Below, piece by piece: positions 7,903 to 15,804 of a stretch of DNA of 64,000 nucleotides. Source of the DNA: Peribacillus muralis (GTDB taxonomy: Bacteria > Bacillota > Bacilli > Bacillales > DSM-1321); the NCBI RefSeq assembly GCF_001645685.2, contig NZ_CP017080.1, positions 1,912,001 to 1,976,000 on the forward strand, written 5' to 3'. Position numbers and translations under genes: made by a program. The first letter of the stretch is position 1. Every line of letters begins with the position of its first letter. The notes beneath the pieces were generated by a model. That model worked only from the letters and a program-made list of their open reading frames with translations, made no database searches and was not told where the DNA came from.

Positions 7903-8508
7903 ATGAAGCAGTCCTCTTTCTTATTTCAATTTATGAAAAATCCAAAAACGGTTGGCGCAGTCCTTCCAAGTTCCGGATTTCTTGGAGATAAAATGATAGA
8001 AGGAATTGATTTCAACGAAGCGAAATATATTGTTGAATATGGACCGGGAACAGGTATATTTACAGAAAAATTGGTGAAAAAAAGAAATGATCGAACAGTT
8101 ATTTTATTAGTGGAAAATAATAAGGAATTTTATCTGGCATTAAAAGAAAAATTCAAAGAAGAAAGCAATTTATTCATTGTATATGGATCTGCTCTGAATA
8201 TTGAACAGTACATAAAAAAGTTCAATATCCCTTATGTGGATTATGTGATTTCCGGGCTGCCTTTTGCAAGTTTACCCAAAAAAATTTCTAGTGAAATTCT
8301 ATCGAATACCACCAAAATTTTAAAAAAGGATGGACAATTCATTACCTTCCAATACACTAAATATAAAAAGGCTTTCATTGAAAAGTTCTTTAACAAAATA
8401 GATATAAAAAAAGAATATCGTAATTTGCCGCCAGCATATGTTTTTAACTGTACGATCCAAGGCCAACATGTGGAGGGTTTTTATGGAGTCCGAAATTTTA
8501 ATTGTTGA
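7903..8508 (+). CDS. SAM-dependent phospholipid/rRNA-dimethylase-type methyltransferase
   Basis: 201 residues. After an N-terminal FLFQFMKNPKTVGAVLPSS, a start typical of phospholipid N-methyltransferase-like proteins, comes the SAM-binding motif I VEYGPGTGIFTEKL, acidic motif II ILLVENNKEF and the late motif YVISGLPFASLP, equivalent to the NPPY-like motif of KsgA/Erm relatives. It probably methylates a lipid or small hydrophobic substrate. The gene overlaps the response-regulator start by 26 bp, so the two are translationally coupled and the methyltransferase is likely part of the same response. A good GGGGTGAAGG site precedes the ATG. Confidence 0.75.
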   Translation: MKQSSFLFQFMKNPKTVGAVLPSSGFLGDKMIEGIDFNEAKYIVEYGPGTGIFTEKLVKKRNDRTVILLVENNKEFYLALKEKFKEESNLFIVYGSALNIEQYIKKFNIPYVDYVISGLPFASLPKKISSEILSNTTKILKKDGQFITFQYTKYKKAFIEKFFNKIDIKKEYRNLPPAYVFNCTIQGQHVEGFYGVRNFNC

Positions 8509-9169
8509 TGATGATAAAGAAATCAGAAATCTCATATCCGTTTTTTTGGAAAATGAAGGTTTTCAAACAAAGCAGGCGGAGGATGGTTTTGAAGCTTTGG
8601 AATTATTGGATGCCATCAATTTTGATCTCATTATCTTAGATATAATGATGCCAAAAATGGATGGAATGGAAGTATGCATGAAAATCAGGCAAGAACGGAG
8701 TATGCCGATACTTATGCTTTCTGCAAAATCAGAAGATATGGATAAAATCCAGGGGCTTGCAATGGGTGCTGATGATTATCTCACCAAACCGTTTAACGCC
8801 TTGGAGTTAATAGCAAGAGTGAAGTCACAGCTTAGAAGATATAAAAAATACAACCCAGATGCCAATCAGGGCAAACATATCATTGTAATTGGCGATTTGA
8901 CCATCAATACTGATACCCGGCAAACCATGGTCGGGGATAAGGAGGTAAGATTAACGCCAAAGGAATTCGATATACTTGAATTGCTAGCTCGCAACAAAGG
9001 GATTGTATTGAGTGTCAGTAAAATTTATGAAGCTGTCTGGAAGGAGGGCTTTTTTAAATCTGACAATAATGTAATGGTTCATATCACCAAAATTAGGGAC
9101 AAGATTGAAGAAGATTCCAAACACCCCATTTATATTAAAACGGTTTGGGGAGTCGGTTATAAAATATGA
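8483..9169 (+). CDS. OmpR/PhoB-family response regulator (VanR-like)
   Basis: 228 residues: receiver domain with acidic pocket D10/D11, phosphoacceptor D53 in ILDIMMPKMDG and K102 in LTKPF, then a winged-helix output domain ending KTVWGVGYKI. The ATG at 8483 has GTGGAGGG upstream and is preferred over a longer in-frame start lying inside the methyltransferase gene without a ribosome site. It overlaps the kinase gene by 4 bp (ATGA). It should activate its own operon and perhaps envelope genes in response to the partner kinase. Confidence 0.92.
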   Translation: MESEILIVDDDKEIRNLISVFLENEGFQTKQAEDGFEALELLDAINFDLIILDIMMPKMDGMEVCMKIRQERSMPILMLSAKSEDMDKIQGLAMGADDYLTKPFNALELIARVKSQLRRYKKYNPDANQGKHIIVIGDLTINTDTRQTMVGDKEVRLTPKEFDILELLARNKGIVLSVSKIYEAVWKEGFFKSDNNVMVHITKIRDKIEEDSKHPIYIKTVWGVGYKI

Positions 9170-10236
9170 AAAATATAAAAATTAATGATAAGCTGGTCAT
9201 AAAATTTTATGTCGTTATAGCGATTAGCTTCCTTTTAGCATTAGGTATGATGATGCTCATAAGTTATTTTACTTTACCTTTATACCTGGATCACCCAACC
9301 GAAATCAATTTGAAAAAATATAATTTGATGTTGATTTCTTTAGGTATCCTAACGTTCATCGCAAGCTCATTATTTCTGGTGCGAAAAAAACTGATTTATT
9401 TAAAGCATATCACTGAAAATATTGAACAAATCGCCAATGGAGATCTCGGCTTGACGATTGCGGTTCAAGGAGGGGATGAAATAGCACAACTTGCCATGAA
9501 TATCAATTCCATGTCAGAAGAGTTGAAAAGTAAATTTGAAAATGAAAGACGTTTAGAAAGTTCAAAGAATGAGCTGATAACAAATGTGTCTCATGATTTG
9601 CGTACACCGTTAACTTCCATCATTGGGTATTTGGAATTGTTAAGAAAAGGTCAATATGCAAACAAAGAACAATTTCAGGGTTATGTTGATACCATTTATG
9701 GAAAATCACAAAGGCTCAAAAACTTAATAAATGAACTTTTTGAATATACCCGTTTATCGAGTCCCGATGTTAGGCTGAACCTTAGGATTGTCGATTTGGC
9801 GTGGTTAATAAGGCAAATGTTCGGAGAGTATATTCCGCTGCTGGAAGAAAAGCAATTGACTATCGAGGAATCTATAACGGAAGAAGACATACCTGTTTTA
9901 ATAGATGTTGAAAAAATGGTTCGTGTTTATGAAAATCTCATTATGAATGCCATTAAATACAGCTTGAAACCATCTCCTTTTCGAATAGTTTTGATTTCAG
10001 ATGATTCAAAAGCGGTTTTGATCGTATCAAACCAAATCGCCGCTCCCCCTGTAGACGATGCAAATAAATTGTTTGATCGCTTATTCATTGATGATGAGGA
10101 AAGGACTGGGAATAGGGGAACAGGTCTTGGGCTCGCCATTTCAAAAAGGATCGTCCATCTTCATGAGGGGGATATTCGTGCGGAGTATAATGACAATTGG
10201 ATTAGTTTTATCGTGGAACTCCCTATACAAAAATGA
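9166..10236 (+). CDS. sensor histidine kinase (VanS-like)
   Basis: 356 residues. Two membrane segments (about 12-36 and 53-72) enclose only a short outside loop, so it is an intramembrane-sensing type rather than one with a large ligand domain. A HAMP region (80-130), HisKA with H143 in NVSHDLRTPLTS, and an ATPase domain with an N box (ENLIMNAIKYS) and G-rich NRGTGLGLAIS follow. It phosphorylates the regulator encoded just upstream. The stop codon lies within the left arm of a 21-bp terminator stem. Confidence 0.92.
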   Translation: MKNIKINDKLVIKFYVVIAISFLLALGMMMLISYFTLPLYLDHPTEINLKKYNLMLISLGILTFIASSLFLVRKKLIYLKHITENIEQIANGDLGLTIAVQGGDEIAQLAMNINSMSEELKSKFENERRLESSKNELITNVSHDLRTPLTSIIGYLELLRKGQYANKEQFQGYVDTIYGKSQRLKNLINELFEYTRLSSPDVRLNLRIVDLAWLIRQMFGEYIPLLEEKQLTIEESITEEDIPVLIDVEKMVRVYENLIMNAIKYSLKPSPFRIVLISDDSKAVLIVSNQIAAPPVDDANKLFDRLFIDDEERTGNRGTGLGLAISKRIVHLHEGDIRAEYNDNWISFIVELPIQK

Positions 10237-10279
10237 TGGCTTATGAAGCTTATCCGCTTCATAAGCCATCATTTTTGGT
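10229..10279 (+). terminator. 21-bp perfect-stem terminator overlapping the kinase stop codon
   Basis: The arms 10229-10249 and 10256-10276 are exact complements with a 6-nt loop. The kinase TGA (10234-10236) lies inside the left arm. The right arm ends in five T residues, and the A-run on the left could terminate leftward reading too. Confidence 0.8.
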
Positions 10280-10406
10280 TCCCACTTTCAGGGATGCTGA
10301 AGTATACGAGAATCTCGTGGAAAGGAGGGTGAGTGAAGGGGATCGGGAAAATCGTGTAAGAGGCATTATACTTTGCAATTTCAATTGCGGCAAACGGCGG
10401 ATGTTT

Positions 10407-10718
10407 TTAAAATAATTCAATATAGTAACCAGCTAATTTGCTAGTATCTTCACCAAAAAACGCGGGTTCATTTTTCATATTAAGGGAATCGCATAAGGTG
10501 GGAATGATTTGAAGTAAATCTCCATAGGAGATATCGATATTATGTATTTCTTTCAAGCTATGACAAAATTCTATGCTGTCAATTTTATTGAAATTCTCTC
10601 CAATTAAAATCAAATCGTGTTTTTCAATGGCTTTTCCCCATGAAGCATCAGAATCGATTGTTTGAACTTCAGTTTTTAGTTGAACTAAAACTTCTTTTAT
10701 TTTTTGTGAATTAGTCAT
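10407..10718 (-). CDS. hypothetical protein, paralogue of the gene at 4134-4442
   Basis: 103 residues from the ATG at 10718, which has AGGAAGTG six bases upstream; an earlier in-frame ATG has no ribosome site. It is homologous along its length to the product at 4134-4442, sharing TIDS, DLI..GE.FNKI, IE..HSLK and a carboxyl end of the form I.LF. Both are small, soluble and stand alone. The function is unknown. Two copies within 7 kb suggest a small lineage-specific family. Confidence 0.6.
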   Translation of the reverse strand: MTNSQKIKEVLVQLKTEVQTIDSDASWGKAIEKHDLILIGENFNKIDSIEFCHSLKEIHNIDISYGDLLQIIPTLCDSLNMKNEPAFFGEDTSKLAGYYIELF

Positions 10719-10898
10719 TTCTACACTTCCTTTATTTTTATGCAGGTCCATTATACCATAATTTTCAAGAGTTGGGACAATAATAGTGAAAAGTCCCTTA
10801 GAAAATCACCGGAGGCTTCCTGAATGTGAAGGCAAGCCGATATTAGAGAAATAAAATGAAGAAAAGCGGGTGACGAAGAATCGTCCTAGCAAATCCGA

Positions 10899-10937
10899 AA
10901 AAGCCGACTCCTGACATACAGGAATCGACTTTTTGAA
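10899..10937 (-). terminator. terminator of the abg operon
   Basis: Read leftward, AAAAGTCGATTCCTG pairs with CAGGAGTCGGCTTTTT. It lies about 35 bp beyond the AbgB-like stop codon and ends in a T-run. Confidence 0.75.
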
Positions 10938-10968
10938 AGTACTATGAAATTGAACATCCTTTCGTTCA

Positions 10969-12375
10969 TCATCTTTTTACGGATGGCCTTACATCTTCCG
11001 GAATAGGGGAGACATAGACCTTCCCTTGCAATCGTTCTTTTAGCTCAGACTTTGCCTGGTCGATCAATTCAGGATTCTCCAATACTTCCACTGCAGTTGC
11101 GGCGATAACCTTACCGGCATGAAGCATGCCTTTATGGGCGATGGAGGTTGATCCGAGTGTAACCCACTGCCAGCTATGCAAAGGGGACCCGAGAACAAAA
11201 CAAGCCGTTGTGCATTGTGCGGTAGGCACGATCCAGCTAACATCTCCTACATCTGAAGAACCCGTCAATGGAGCTTGGGGGCTTTCGAACGGTTCTAACC
11301 AATTCGCCATCGCCTCATCTTGGTCATTTTTGAACGGATTGATGGTACTATTCCTCTCTTGCTCCGATAACGTGGCACGCACTGAGCTTGCAAGGCTCTT
11401 TTCGCTGTCGTCGTGTTGAGGGATGCCTAATTCTTGAAAATTCTTATACATGACCGATTCCAACACATTATTCGGAATGACATTCGAGCAGGCCTTATCG
11501 AATACGATTTCCACTTCGGTTCCTGTCATGAGCGCCGCTCCTCTAGCAATATTACAAACTCTTAAGTAAATATCCTGTACTTGCGCAACTTCTGGAGCTC
11601 GAACTAAATAAAGAACCTCTGCATCTTGCTGGACGACATTTGGAGATACTCCACCTGAATTCGTTATGGCATAATGAACTCTGGCTTCTTGGATAATATG
11701 CTCTCTTAGATAGTTCACGCCAACATTCATGAGCTCTACGGCATCCAATGCACTTCGACCCAAATGTGGGGAAGCTGCCGCATGTGAGCTTTTTCCTTTG
11801 AATTTGAAGTATACTTGGAAATTTGATAGGGAGTCCATGGTCATAATTCCGTTAACATCCAAAGGATGCCAGCAAAAGGCAAAATCGACATCTTCGAATA
11901 AACCTTCTCTGACCATGAATGCTTTTCCAGAACCGCCTTCTTCTCCAGGACAGCCATAATAACGGACCGTTCCTTCAATGGAATTCTCTTCCATAAATTC
12001 CTTCACGGCGACAGCAGCAGCTAAAGATCCGGTACCAAGTAAATTGTGGCCACATCCATGGCCATTTTCACCTTGTAAGATAGGTTCTTGCCTAGCTGTC
12101 GCCTTTTTTTGGCTCATCCCTGACAGCGCATCGAATTCTCCCATGATCGCCACAACAGGTTTACCGCTACCAAAGCTGCCTATAAATGCAGTTTCTATGT
12201 TTCCGACACCTCTTTCAACGGTAAAACCTTCGTTTTCTAAAGTCGTGCATAGTAATTCAGCCGATTGGTATTCTTCAAAACGGGTTTCTGCAAAATTCCA
12301 TATTCGGTCACTAACGTCAATGAATGTTTCCTTTTTTTGTTCAATGATTTCAGATAGTCTATTTATATGTTTCAT
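10969..12375 (-). CDS. abgB: M20 amidohydrolase, p-aminobenzoyl-glutamate hydrolase subunit B-like
   Basis: 468 residues, cytosolic, of the M20 zinc peptidase family and closest in layout to AbgB. Metal-site motifs are visible: GEFDAL (79-84), GHGCGHN (105-111), CPGEEGG (142-148) and the lid-domain KGKSSHAAASPHLGRSALDA. In Escherichia coli AbgA and AbgB form the hydrolase that splits p-aminobenzoyl-glutamate, a folate breakdown product, taken up by AbgT. Here the same three genes sit in the order T-A-B, with 45 bp between A and B, which supports the call. The true substrate could be another N-acyl amino acid. Confidence 0.82.
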   Translation of the reverse strand: MKHINRLSEIIEQKKETFIDVSDRIWNFAETRFEEYQSAELLCTTLENEGFTVERGVGNIETAFIGSFGSGKPVVAIMGEFDALSGMSQKKATARQEPILQGENGHGCGHNLLGTGSLAAAVAVKEFMEENSIEGTVRYYGCPGEEGGSGKAFMVREGLFEDVDFAFCWHPLDVNGIMTMDSLSNFQVYFKFKGKSSHAAASPHLGRSALDAVELMNVGVNYLREHIIQEARVHYAITNSGGVSPNVVQQDAEVLYLVRAPEVAQVQDIYLRVCNIARGAALMTGTEVEIVFDKACSNVIPNNVLESVMYKNFQELGIPQHDDSEKSLASSVRATLSEQERNSTINPFKNDQDEAMANWLEPFESPQAPLTGSSDVGDVSWIVPTAQCTTACFVLGSPLHSWQWVTLGSTSIAHKGMLHAGKVIAATAVEVLENPELIDQAKSELKERLQGKVYVSPIPEDVRPSVKR

Positions 12376-12420
12376 TACGCCAACATTCCTTTCTGGAAAT
12401 AGTAAACGGTAAATGCCGAA

Positions 12421-13680
12421 TTATCCTAAAATTCTTCTTGCGATAAGATTCAAAAGTTCAACGCTACGTGGTAGAACCTCTTCCTGGATATCGAATTTAG
12501 GGTGGTGATGAGGTGCAGGAATATCGGTCCCGATAATCATATATGTGCCTTTGCCGCCATTATCCTGTACTCTTCGAATCATGAAGCTTGCATCCTCGCT
12601 TCCGGCAGAACCGGATTCCCTGCATGCTTTAATTGTTGAAAAGCCATCTACCTGTCTGGCTTCTTCCATGGCTAGATCGACAAGTTCTTGATCACAGCGA
12701 ATCGTGATGGCTTGTCCGATAATTTCAATCTCGTGATCAAGCTCATGCATTGCAGCGCTATGAGCCACGATATTTCGTACACGTTTTTCCAATTCTTCAT
12801 TTGTTTCTTCGGCAATGGAACGGGTTTCGATGATCATTTTTGCGTGAGCCGGGATGATATTTGCGGCAGTCCCGCCAGTTAGAACACCTACGTTTATACG
12901 TGTGGATCCTGAACTGAACCTAGGTATGGCGTGAATATTCAATAATGCAGTGGCTGCCCCCAATAATGCATTTTTTCCTTTTTCAGGTGAAGCGCCTGCA
13001 TGAGAAGCTACCCCATGAAAATGGGCAGCCATTTTCGTGCTTGCCAAAAAGCCGGAAGACCCGCCATGAAATTCACCTAGAGGGACATCGGTGCCTAGGT
13101 GGAGGCAAAATAAATGATCGATATCATCCAACATTCCTTTTTTCACGATTGAATAGGCACCACGTACACCTTCTTCAGCTGGCTGAAAAATTAGCTTGAC
13201 CGTCCCAGCGAAGTTTCGATCAGCGAGTTTTTCAGCAAGTCCTAAGCCAATTACTGTATGTCCATCGTGTGCACAGGCATGCATATTTCCTTCATATTTA
13301 GATCGAAAACCGTTTGTATGGGGAAAGTGATCGGGATCACTGCTTTCGGTTACGGGCAATGCATCCATATCAAACCGGAAAGCTACAGTGGGTCCATCCG
13401 TTTTTCCTTCTAATATACCGATGACAGCAGTATATCCACCCTCCATTTCTTGGAGGAATTCTGGATTGGCGCCATCTTGGAGGGCACGATTATATGCTTC
13501 TTGTAATACTTCTGCAGGAGGTACTCCGCGGCGAGAATCTCCATCTAAAGCATCTTTTCCAAATATCACATGATAATTCAAGGAAGTTAGTGCCTCTACC
13601 ACCTTTGAAGCAGTTCTGAATTCTGTAAAGCCAATCTCTGGATGTTGATGAAGGTCACGTCTTAAATCAATGATATTCAA
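12421..13680 (-). CDS. abgA: M20 amidohydrolase, p-aminobenzoyl-glutamate hydrolase subunit A-like
   Basis: 419 residues with the M20 signature: DLHQHPEIGFTEFRT at the start, FRFDMDALPV (102-110), MHACAHDGH (133-141), PAEEG (167-171) and a dimerisation lid (GVASHAGASPEKGKNALL). An insertion at about residues 44-80 (GVPPAEVLQEAYNRALQDGA) between the first helix and the first strand is the kind found in AbgA proteins and not in plain aminoacylases. It is the second gene of the operon behind AbgT (125 bp gap) and should form the heteromeric hydrolase with the AbgB-like subunit. Confidence 0.83.
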   Translation of the reverse strand: MNIIDLRRDLHQHPEIGFTEFRTASKVVEALTSLNYHVIFGKDALDGDSRRGVPPAEVLQEAYNRALQDGANPEFLQEMEGGYTAVIGILEGKTDGPTVAFRFDMDALPVTESSDPDHFPHTNGFRSKYEGNMHACAHDGHTVIGLGLAEKLADRNFAGTVKLIFQPAEEGVRGAYSIVKKGMLDDIDHLFCLHLGTDVPLGEFHGGSSGFLASTKMAAHFHGVASHAGASPEKGKNALLGAATALLNIHAIPRFSSGSTRINVGVLTGGTAANIIPAHAKMIIETRSIAEETNEELEKRVRNIVAHSAAMHELDHEIEIIGQAITIRCDQELVDLAMEEARQVDGFSTIKACRESGSAGSEDASFMIRRVQDNGGKGTYMIIGTDIPAPHHHPKFDIQEEVLPRSVELLNLIARRILG

Positions 13681-13805
13681 TTCGTTTCACTCCTAATTCA
13701 TTTTTGGGAAGTCCAATTAGGTCAAGTTTATAAAAGTCGTATTTAAATAACCCAGTCGCTAGAGGAAAAGGAGGGGTTATTCACAACGAGTTAGTTTTTT
13801 AAAAA

Positions 13806-15350
13806 TTAAGGCAATTTCGGATATACTCCAGGTCCTATAGGGAGGCCGAGGAAATACCAAACGACTACCAATAGCGTCCAAATGATAAAGATGATAATCG
13901 GGTACGGTAAGATAAGAGAATAATAAGTGCCTAGTTTGGCATCTTTCTTATACTCTTGTAAGAAACTTAAGAATAGTGGGACAAATGGTGATACAGGTGC
14001 CAATGGCAGGACAGAAGAATCCGCTACCCTAAACAACATTTGAGCAAAGGCGGGATGATAGCCCAATACCATGAACATTGGGACAAAGACCGGTGCCAAT
14101 ATCGACCAAATCGCAGAGCCGCTGGCGATGAACATGGATAGAAGTCCAGATAGGAACATCAAACCAATAAGGACCGGCGCACCTTCTATATTTAGTTGTT
14201 CCAAGAGATCCGTGATTGATAAAGCCAAAAATTTACCCATATTACTCCAGTTAAAACATGCGACAAATTGGGAAAGAGGAAAAACCATGATGATGAATCC
14301 GGCCATTCCTTTTATTGGATCGACCAATAATTCAGGAATATCATTTTGTTTCTTAATTGCGCCCACTTTTACACCATAGGTAATGGAGACTGTAAAAAAG
14401 AAAAGTAGGATGATTGCAACAATTCCAGACATGAATGGCGAGGGAAGGATCGCCCCTGTTTCTGGATTTCGTAATAGTGCTCCTTCAGGGACGACTAGAA
14501 CGACCATAACAGCTATGAAAACCAATGCTGAAATACCTGTCGCGAGGAGTGCTTTGTTTTGTTGCTTCGTCAATTGCTCCAGTTTTTTGTGTTGACCGCC
14601 GCCTTCATATTTTCCTAAGCGGGGCTCGACAAATTTATCCGTGATCAAGGCAATGACTACGGTAAGAACGAGAACGGAAGTCGCCATAAAGAACCAGTTA
14701 TCCGTAACGTTAACCGTCAAATTTGCTTTCATTCCATTAGCCACTTCCGAGCTGATCCCTGAAAGCAGGACATCTGTTGTCACGATCAAAAGATTAGCCG
14801 TGAAACCTGATCCAACCCCGGCTATCGCAGCGAGCAATCCAGCAACAGGGTGGCGGCCGACTGCAAGGAAAATCAAAGCTCCAAGAGGGGGCATGATCAC
14901 AAGTGCAGCATCGGAAGAAACATGACTAAAAAAAGCGACGAAAACGACTAAATAACTAGCGTATTTTCCTGAAACCTTTAATGACATTTTTCGAATCAAA
15001 ACTTCAAGCAATCCAACCTTTTCTGCCAATCCGACACCAAGCATAAGAGCTAAAATGGAACCGAGCGGCAAAAAGCCGGAAAAGTTTTTAATCATATTCG
15101 GCAAAATCCATTGAATACCTTCGCGGCTTAACAGGTTTTGAACTTCAACTTTTTCTCCGCTGATTGGATCAGAGGCCGAAACATGAAAAATGGATAATAG
15201 GGCGGTCACGATAAATAGAAAAGCAATCATATAAATAAATAAAATGAAGGGGTGGGGAATTTTGTTGCCTATTCGCTCTACTTGATTGAAAAACCCACCC
15301 CTATTATGCTTTTGCTGAATATTGGTATCTTTCATTACTTTTTGTTCCAT
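13806..15350 (-). CDS. abgT: AbgT-family transporter
   Basis: 514 residues with 11-12 membrane segments and AbgT family motifs: FFNQVERIGNKIPHPFILF at the start, GLAEKVGLLEVLIRK, FFSHVSSDAALVIMPPLGA, GSGFTANLLIVTTDVLLSG and the two hairpin regions (ASGSAIWSILAPVFVPMF; RVADSSVLPLAPVSPFVPLF). Family members import p-aminobenzoyl-glutamate or export antimetabolites. Co-transcription with two M20 hydrolases makes import of an amide-linked conjugate for cleavage the likely role. The promoter at 15533-15561 and its overlapping dyad indicate tight control. Confidence 0.9.
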   Translation of the reverse strand: MEQKVMKDTNIQQKHNRGGFFNQVERIGNKIPHPFILFIYMIAFLFIVTALLSIFHVSASDPISGEKVEVQNLLSREGIQWILPNMIKNFSGFLPLGSILALMLGVGLAEKVGLLEVLIRKMSLKVSGKYASYLVVFVAFFSHVSSDAALVIMPPLGALIFLAVGRHPVAGLLAAIAGVGSGFTANLLIVTTDVLLSGISSEVANGMKANLTVNVTDNWFFMATSVLVLTVVIALITDKFVEPRLGKYEGGGQHKKLEQLTKQQNKALLATGISALVFIAVMVVLVVPEGALLRNPETGAILPSPFMSGIVAIILLFFFTVSITYGVKVGAIKKQNDIPELLVDPIKGMAGFIIMVFPLSQFVACFNWSNMGKFLALSITDLLEQLNIEGAPVLIGLMFLSGLLSMFIASGSAIWSILAPVFVPMFMVLGYHPAFAQMLFRVADSSVLPLAPVSPFVPLFLSFLQEYKKDAKLGTYYSLILPYPIIIFIIWTLLVVVWYFLGLPIGPGVYPKLP

Positions 15351-15496
15351 TACATTCTCCTCCTAAACCTTCTTTCGTTTTAGTTTGTGCATTTTTGCAG
15401 CATTGCTTTTATGAATTTCTTTCACTACACCGATGAAAAGCTAAATTTGGCTTTCACCAATTTGTATTTGCTTGCCTTTCCCAATTGTTGTTTTCT

Positions 15497-15530
15497 ATTT
15501 AACGAATGTTTAGCGCTATTTTCGTTAAAT
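15497..15530. promoter_or_regulatory. 34-bp dyad, probable operator of the abg operon
   Basis: ATTTAACGA (15497-15505) and TCGTTAAAT (15522-15530) are perfect 9-bp inverted arms around a centre containing AGCGCT. The dyad starts just downstream of the AbgT -10 box and covers the expected start site near 15526. A further half-site TTCGTTAA (15705-15712) lies upstream of the regulator promoter. Confidence 0.65.
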
Positions 15531-15532
15531 GT

Positions 15533-15561
15533 ATTATATAATCAAGAATATTCTATTTCAA
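15533..15561 (-). promoter_or_regulatory. sigma-A promoter of the abgT operon
   Basis: On the minus strand TTGAAA (15556-15561), a 17-base spacer and a consensus TATAAT (15533-15538). The leader before the AbgT start is about 175 bases. Confidence 0.7.
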
Positions 15562-15741
15562 TAAAATTTTCAGAAAAATATTCATTTTTTTTTGCTACAT
15601 ATTCATTCTGAACAAATAAAACACTGAGAATCCATGATTACGGCCATTTTGGGAAGTTAGCTAGGATAATAGACATCCTTCATTCGATATAATCGCTTTT
15701 TTATTTCGTTAATGGTGACGGAAGCGATAATAATTCTCATG

Positions 15742-15770
15742 TTGGGGTTAATTGGTTATTTTGATATAAT
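15742..15770 (+). promoter_or_regulatory. promoter of the divergent abg regulator
   Basis: TTGGGG, exactly 17 bases, then TATAAT (15765-15770). A start near 15777 would leave the ribosome site at 15790-15797 and the GTG at 15805 as the true translation start, and would place the upstream in-frame ATG (15712) outside the transcript. Confidence 0.6.
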
Positions 15771-15804
15771 TAATCAAGGAAGAAGTTCGAGGGGGGGAAC
15801 GAAG

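Noticed and set aside
10233..10415. Plus-strand ORF after the kinase gene
   Set aside because: It runs through the terminator hairpin and has no ribosome site.
11126..15000. Several plus-strand ORFs over the abg genes
   Set aside because: They are shadows of the leftward M20 and AbgT genes, without ribosome sites.
15712..15804. N-terminal extension of the abg regulator with a hydrophobic segment
   Set aside because: A TTGGGG-17-TATAAT promoter lies inside it and a strong ribosome site serves the later GTG.
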